From the NCBI RefSeq assembly GCF_031157275.1, contig NZ_JAVIFW010000019.1:1-64000 (forward strand): 64,000 bases of DNA. The letters are read 5' to 3'. Source of the stretch: Streptomyces sp. LHD-70. Its GTDB lineage: Bacteria; Actinomycetota; Actinomycetes; Streptomycetales; Streptomycetaceae. Every line of letters starts with the position of its first letter. Position 1 is the first letter of the stretch. Shown in pieces: positions 59,533 to 64,000 of the stretch. The position numbers and the translations under genes were made by a program. Below the pieces are notes generated by a model that did not search any database, was not told the origin of the DNA, and worked only from the letters and a program-made list of their open reading frames with translations.

Positions 59533-61785
59533 TCAGAGGGAGCCGTGGAAGGTGCGGCTGATGACGTCCAACTGCTGCTCGCGGGTGAGGCGGACGAAGT
59601 TCACCGCGTAGCCGGAGACCCTGATGGTCAGCTGCGGGTAGTTCTCCGGGTGCTCCATGGCGTCCCGCAGGGTCGCCTTGTCGAGGACATTGACGTTCAT
59701 GTGGAAGCCGTCGCTGGCCATGAACCCGTCGAGCACGCCCGCGAGGTTGTCGATCCGCTCCTCGGGAGTGCGTCCCAGGGCGTCCTGGGTGATGGTGTTG
59801 GTCAGCGAGATGCCGTCCTCGGCGTCGTCGTAGTCGAGCTTGGCGACCGACAGCGCGGAGGCGATGTAGCCGTGCTCGTCCCGGCCGTTCATCGGGTTGG
59901 CGCCGGGGGTGAACGGTGCTCCGGCTCGGCGGCCGTCGGGGGTGTTGCCGGTCTTCTTGCCGTAGACCACATTCGAGGTGATCGTCAGGACGGACTGCGT
60001 GTGCACGGCGTCGCGGTACGTCGGGTACGTACGGATCTTCTGCATGAACCCGGAGACGATCCTCCGCGCGATCTCGTCGGCGCGGTCGTCGTTGTTGCCG
60101 TAGGCCGGGTAGCCGCCCTCGATCTCGTAGTCGACGGCGAGGCCGGTCTCGTCGCGGATCACCTTCACGCGGGCGTGCTTGATGGCCGAGAGCGAGTCCG
60201 CGGCGACCGAGAGCCCCGCGATGCCGCAGGCCATGGTGCGCAGGATCGCCCGGTCGTGCAGCGCCATCTCGATGCGCTCGTAGGCGTACTTGTCGTGCAT
60301 GTAGTGGATGACGTTGAGGGCGTGGACGTACGTCCTGGCCAGCCACTCCAGCATCGCCTCGTACTGCGCGGCGACCTGCTCGTAGTCGAGGTACTCGCTC
60401 TCGATCGGCTCGAAGCCCTCGACGACGAGCTCGCCGGTCCTCTCGTCGCGGCCGCCGTTGATCGCGTACAGGAGGGCCTTGGCGACGTTGACGCGGGCGC
60501 CGAAGAACTGCATCTGCTTGCCGACGGCCATCGCCGAGACGCAGCAGGCGATCGCGGTGTCGTCGCCGTACTTGGGGCGCATCAGCTCGTCGGACTCGAA
60601 CTGGAGGGCCGAGGTGTCGATGGCGACCTGTGCGGCGAAGTCCTTGAATCCCTGCGGGAGTTGCCGCGACCAGAAGACGGTCAGGTTCGGCTCGGGGGCC
60701 GGGCCCAGGTTGTAGAGGGTCTGCAGGGCGCGGAACGTGGTCCGCGAGACCAGCGGCCGGCCGTCCTCGCCGATGCCGGCCATGGACCAGGTGACCCAGG
60801 TCGGGTCGCCGGAGTAGAGCTCGTTGTACTCGGGAGTGCGCAGGAAGCGGACGATGCGGAGCTTGATGACGAAGTCATCGATGAACTCCTGCGCCTGCTC
60901 CTCGGTGAGGAGGCCGTTCTCAATGTCGCGCTGCAGATAGATGTCGAGGAAGTTGTCGATGCGGCCGATCGACATGGCCGCGCCGTTCTGCTCCTTCACG
61001 GCGGCGAGGTAGGCGAAGTACAGCCACTGGACGGCCTCGCGGCCGGTGGCGGCGGGGCGGGAGATGTCGTAGCCGTACGACAGGGCCATGGCCTTGAGCT
61101 CGCCGAGGGCCTTGATCTGCTCGGAGGTCTCCTCGCGTTCCCGGATCACGTCCTCGGTGGGCCACTCCGCGTCGAGTTCTGCCTTGACGGACTTCTTGTC
61201 CTGGACGAGGCGGTCGACGCCGTAGAGGGCGACGCGGCGGTAGTCGCCGATGATGCGGCCGTAGGCGTCCGGGAGGCCGGTGATGATGCCGGAGGAGCGG
61301 CAGGCGCGGATCTCGGGGGTGTACGCGTCGAAGACCCCGTCGTTGTGGGTCTTGCGCAGGTGGGTGTAGATCTCGCGGACCTCGGGGTCGGCCTCGTAGC
61401 CATAGGCGTTGAGCGCGCCCTCGACCATGCGCCAGCCGCCGTTGGGCATGATCGCGCGCTTGAGCGGGGCGTCCGTCTGAAGGCCGACGATCAGGTCCTT
61501 GCCGGGGTCGATGTAGCCGGGCCGGAAGGCGTCGATGCGCGAGGGGGTCCTCACGTCGACGTCGTGGACGCCCTGCTCGATCTCCTGCGGGAACATCGTG
61601 AGGAGCTGGTCCCAGAGGGCGGTGGTGCGCTCGGTGGGGCCGGCGAGGAAGGAGCCGTCACCCTCGTACGGGGTGTAGTTCTGCTGCACGAAGTCGCGGA
61701 CGTCGATGGCGTCGCGCCACAGCCCGCCCTTGAAGCCCTCCCAGGCCTCGCGGTTCGCCGTCTTCTCCAAGGGAGTTGCGGTCAT
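59533..61785 (-). CDS. pflB: Formate C-acetyltransferase (pyruvate formate-lyase)
   Basis: 750 residues from the ATG at 61785 (GAAGGTG upstream). The two active-site cysteines are Cys414 and Cys415 in TAIACCVSAMAVGK; the glycyl radical is Gly725 in RVSGYAVNFVRL near the C-terminus. WEGFKGGLWRDAIDVRDFVQQNYTPYEGD starts the enzyme. It cleaves pyruvate to formate and acetyl-CoA anaerobically. All key residues are present, so it looks functional even though streptomycetes are regarded as aerobes. A Rex-like site lies upstream. Confidence 0.95.
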   Translation of the reverse strand: MTATPLEKTANREAWEGFKGGLWRDAIDVRDFVQQNYTPYEGDGSFLAGPTERTTALWDQLLTMFPQEIEQGVHDVDVRTPSRIDAFRPGYIDPGKDLIVGLQTDAPLKRAIMPNGGWRMVEGALNAYGYEADPEVREIYTHLRKTHNDGVFDAYTPEIRACRSSGIITGLPDAYGRIIGDYRRVALYGVDRLVQDKKSVKAELDAEWPTEDVIREREETSEQIKALGELKAMALSYGYDISRPAATGREAVQWLYFAYLAAVKEQNGAAMSIGRIDNFLDIYLQRDIENGLLTEEQAQEFIDDFVIKLRIVRFLRTPEYNELYSGDPTWVTWSMAGIGEDGRPLVSRTTFRALQTLYNLGPAPEPNLTVFWSRQLPQGFKDFAAQVAIDTSALQFESDELMRPKYGDDTAIACCVSAMAVGKQMQFFGARVNVAKALLYAINGGRDERTGELVVEGFEPIESEYLDYEQVAAQYEAMLEWLARTYVHALNVIHYMHDKYAYERIEMALHDRAILRTMACGIAGLSVAADSLSAIKHARVKVIRDETGLAVDYEIEGGYPAYGNNDDRADEIARRIVSGFMQKIRTYPTYRDAVHTQSVLTITSNVVYGKKTGNTPDGRRAGAPFTPGANPMNGRDEHGYIASALSVAKLDYDDAEDGISLTNTITQDALGRTPEERIDNLAGVLDGFMASDGFHMNVNVLDKATLRDAMEHPENYPQLTIRVSGYAVNFVRLTREQQLDVISRTFHGSL

Positions 61786-61962
61786 GGTGCACACCTTCCG
61801 GTCGCTGTGCCTTCGCTCCCTTCCATTGCACTCCCGTTGATCGATCATTCACGTCGGCAATGGTCCCCTGTTTCGGGCCGGAGGACCCGGGCCCCTCCCT
61901 CGCCGAGCCGCCACTACCGCCCTGACCTGCGAGTTCGCCGAGGACTTTAGACCCGGGAGTGC

Positions 61963-61982
61963 TTTGTGAAGGCATTCACCAA
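61963..61982. promoter_or_regulatory. Rex-like (or Crp-like) operator upstream of pflB
   Basis: TTTGTGAAGGCATTCACCAA has the form TTGTGAA-N4-TTCAC(A)A, the Rex redox-sensor site, with one interruption. TGTGA-N6-TCAC also fits Crp/FNR-type proteins. It lies 178 nt before the pflB ATG and on the minus strand overlaps a possible TTCACA -35, with TAAAGT 15 nt further on. Confidence 0.55.
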
Positions 61983-62072
61983 TCCCACCTTCCGGTGGTC
62001 TCACTCGTCGGCCGAGAACAGCGACGAGGCGAGCCCCCGAAGGGACCCGCCTCGCGGCTGAAGGCGCTGAGG

Positions 62073-63491
62073 TCAGGACGGCGACTCGGCGTCCTTGCGG
62101 GCGTAGAACCACCAGGTGACCACGATGCAGCTGGCATAGAAGGCGACGAAGCCCCACATCGCGCTGGTGACCGAGAAGTTGGCGAAGAGCGCCGGGATGA
62201 AGAAGAAGCCGTAGGCGGCGATGGCGGCGGTGAATCCGGTGACGGCGCCGGACTCCATCTCGGTCTGCTTCAGGGCCTTGGCGTACTCCGGGGTGCCTTC
62301 GGTCAGGCCCTTCAGGTGCTGGCTGCGGAAGATCACCGGGATCTGGCGGAAGGTCGAGCCGTTGCCGATGCCGGAGAAGAAGAACGCCGCGAGGAAGCAG
62401 AGGAAGAAGCCGGTGAAGTTGCCCGAACCGGAGTCTGCGGGCAGGAAGTTGATGACACCGATGATCGAGAGAGCCATGCCCACGAAGGACAGAATGGTGA
62501 CGCGGGCGCCGCCCAGCTTGTCGGCGATCCAGCCGCCGGCCCAGCGCGCCAGGGCGCCGAGGGCGGGGCCCATCCAGGCGTAGGTGGCGACCGAGTAGTC
62601 GGGGAAGGTCGTCTTGATCAGCATCGGCAGGGCGGCGGCGAAGCCGATGAAGGAGCCGAAGGTGCCGACGTAGAGCCAGGTCATCAGCCAGTTGTGCTTG
62701 CGCTTGAAGATGATCTTCTGCTGGCTGAAGGAGGTCGAGGCGGACTGCAGGTTGTTCTGGCCGAACCAGGCGACGAGGGCCAGGACGATCAGGACAGGGA
62801 CCCAGACGAACGCGGCGTTCTGCAGGTACACCGGCGAGCCGTCCGCCTTGTGCTGGGCCGAGCCGATGGCGACGACCGAGCTGGTGATGACGATCGGGGT
62901 GAGCAGCTGGACGACGGAGACGCCGAGGTTGCCGAGGCCGCCGTTGATGCCGGTGGCGTTGCCCTTCTGCGACTTCGGGAAGAAGAAGCCGATGTTGGCG
63001 AGGGAGGAGGAGAAGTTGGCTCCGCCGACACCGCAGAGGGCGGCGATCATCGCCATCTCCGTGAAGGAGGTCGAGGTGTTCTGGATCGCGAAGCCCAGCC
63101 AGATCAGCGGGACGATCAGAACGACCGTGGACAGGGCGGTGAAGGTGCGCTGGCCGATCTTCGGGCCGAGGAAGGTGTAGAAGATCCGGGCCGTACCGCC
63201 GGTCAGTCCCGGGATCGCCGTCAGCCAGAACAGCTGCGAGGTGCTGAAGCCGAAGCCGACGCCCTTGAGGTTCGTTGCGGTGACGCTCCACACCTGCCAC
63301 ACCACGAAGGCGACGAGAAGGGCGGGGACGGCTATCCACAGGTTGCGGGTGGCGACCCGCTTGCCGATGGACTTCCAGAAGAGTTCGTTCTCCGGTTCCC
63401 AGTCGGTGATGGTGCGTCCGGGCCGGTATTGCGCGGGGTCGTAGGACCGACCGGCGCTTGTGGCCACTTCTTCCTTTACGGCAGGACTCAT
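62073..63491 (-). CDS. narK: Nitrate/nitrite transporter NarK
   Basis: 472 residues, MFS fold. FWLTAIPGLTGGTARIFYTFLGPKIGQRTFT (conserved Arg in TM2), VGGANFSSSLANIGFFFPKSQKGNATGINGGLGNLGVSVVQLL (nitrate signature with the FFFPK loop) and WMGPALGALARWAGGWIADKLGGARVT (second Arg) identify it. It exchanges nitrate and nitrite. It is transcribed toward pflB with a 287-bp gap. No nar nitrate reductase genes are in the window. Confidence 0.94.
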   Translation of the reverse strand: MSPAVKEEVATSAGRSYDPAQYRPGRTITDWEPENELFWKSIGKRVATRNLWIAVPALLVAFVVWQVWSVTATNLKGVGFGFSTSQLFWLTAIPGLTGGTARIFYTFLGPKIGQRTFTALSTVVLIVPLIWLGFAIQNTSTSFTEMAMIAALCGVGGANFSSSLANIGFFFPKSQKGNATGINGGLGNLGVSVVQLLTPIVITSSVVAIGSAQHKADGSPVYLQNAAFVWVPVLIVLALVAWFGQNNLQSASTSFSQQKIIFKRKHNWLMTWLYVGTFGSFIGFAAALPMLIKTTFPDYSVATYAWMGPALGALARWAGGWIADKLGGARVTILSFVGMALSIIGVINFLPADSGSGNFTGFFLCFLAAFFFSGIGNGSTFRQIPVIFRSQHLKGLTEGTPEYAKALKQTEMESGAVTGFTAAIAAYGFFFIPALFANFSVTSAMWGFVAFYASCIVVTWWFYARKDAESPS

Positions 63492-63704
63492 GGCGTCGTT
63501 CCTGGGGGTGAGGAGGATTCCTTACTCATCCAGGGTGTCTGCGACAAAGGAGAGGAATCAGAGCAATTGGTCGTCATTGTGGCTTGCCTTAGGGCCCTTT
63601 TCTGGCTGCGCCTTTGGTCCCGACCCCGGCTGGGCACGCACCTTCCGAGGCACGCGGGCGGAGCGAAGGCGCGGCCCTCAACTCCCTTGATCCGTAAGGT
63701 GCGT

Positions 63705-63710
63705 CCATGG
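63705..63710 (+). promoter_or_regulatory. Putative -10 box TAAGGT of the leaderless S58 peptidase gene
   Basis: TAAGGT ends 6 nt before the ATG at 63717. Confidence 0.4.
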
Positions 63711-63716
63711 ACTCCA

Positions 63717-64000
63717 GGGATTCCGCAAGCAGCTCGAAGACCACCGCGGGCCGGATCGGCGGCAAGGATTCGCTCACCGATGTGCCCGGCCTCCGGGTGG
63801 GGCACGCGACACGGGACGGAGGCGGCTGGCTGACGGGTACGACCGTCGTCCTCGCGCCGACCGGCGGGGCGGTCGCGGCCGTGGACGTACGCGGTGGCGG
63901 CCCCGGCACTCGGGAGACGGACGCGCTCGACCCGCGCAACCTCGTGCAGCGCATCGACGCGGTGGTGCTCACGGGCGGCAGTGCGTACGGACTCGACGCG
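63717..64000 (+). CDS. S58-family (P1/DmpA) peptidase, 5' part
   Basis: The window ends inside the gene after about 94 codons. SLTDVPGLRVGHATRDGGGWLTGTTVVLAPTGGAVAAVDVRGGGPGTRETDALDP and VVLTGGSAYGLDA are the DmpA/P1 signature. These are self-processing aminopeptidases; the catalytic Ser lies beyond the window. The start appears leaderless. Confidence 0.88.

Noticed and set aside
57574..61950. 1458-residue plus-strand frame across mscL, pflA and pflB
   Set aside because: It is antisense or out-of-frame to three recognised genes and has no domain signature.

Overview
The window is chromosomal DNA of a high-GC actinomycete, almost certainly a Streptomyces. Evidence: an SsgA-family sporulation regulator, a resuscitation-promoting factor, a Pmt-type protein mannosyltransferase, paired MecA_N-type penicillin-binding proteins, a SepX/GlpR membrane protein with a gephyrin-like Glp/MoeA, strong GC bias at third codon positions, and many genes with no Shine-Dalgarno sequence but a TANNNT box 6-7 nt before the start codon. 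All assignments come from reading the sequence; no search was run.

Layout. 1-10.2 kb (mostly minus strand): a PQQ-repeat membrane protein, an ABC-F ATPase, an acyltransferase, ispE-rsmA-rpf-tatD and a zinc-ribbon protein. 10.4-20.6 kb: rsmI, divergent pmt, two penicillin-binding proteins separated by a 30-31 bp tandem repeat, a YbaK-type deacylase overlapping an EamA transporter, a serine hydrolase and an SsgA-like protein. 20.6-27.4 kb: an MMPL exporter with its TetR regulator and a clear operator, then a tricorn-like protease and a small Gln-rich protein. 27.4-31.6 kb: a translationally coupled Baeyer-Villiger-type monooxygenase, hydrolase and SDR operon facing a MerR regulator. 31.6-41.6 kb: a small MITE and then a 9.67-kb integrative element. 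41.5-49.2 kb: exonuclease III (completed by the element), a GNAT, tRNA-Ala, sepX/glpR, and galU-glp-moaC-moaB-GNAT, then 5-formyl-THF cyclo-ligase. 49.2-58.5 kb: penicillin acylase-family protein, K+/H+ antiporter, MFS transporter, FmdB zinc ribbon, mtnP, a SAF-domain protein and mscL. 58.6-64 kb: pflA, pflB and narK with a Rex-like site, and the start of an S58-family (P1) peptidase cut by the window end.

The most interesting region is the element at about 31973-41640. It lies between two copies of the 15-bp sequence GTCGATCCGCCAGCC. It carries a large serine integrase, a frameshifted phage-type primase/helicase, small ORFans, an HNH endonuclease next to a terminase-small-subunit-like protein, a NUDIX hydrolase, and a frameshifted XRE/PLD-like regulator with a divergent small gene. 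There is no large terminase, portal, capsid or tail gene. This gene set resembles a phage satellite more than a complete prophage. Insertion split the exonuclease III gene; the element supplies its own diverged last ~39 codons, so the enzyme stays intact while the original 3' end is stranded at the other junction.

Repeats are a second theme. There are two inverted copies of a ~150-bp dispersed intergenic repeat, a Streptomyces palindromic repeat inserted in frame inside tatD and ybaK and also present in the MITE, tandem repeats in several genes and gaps, and a pair of perfect DnaA boxes upstream of the SAF-domain gene.
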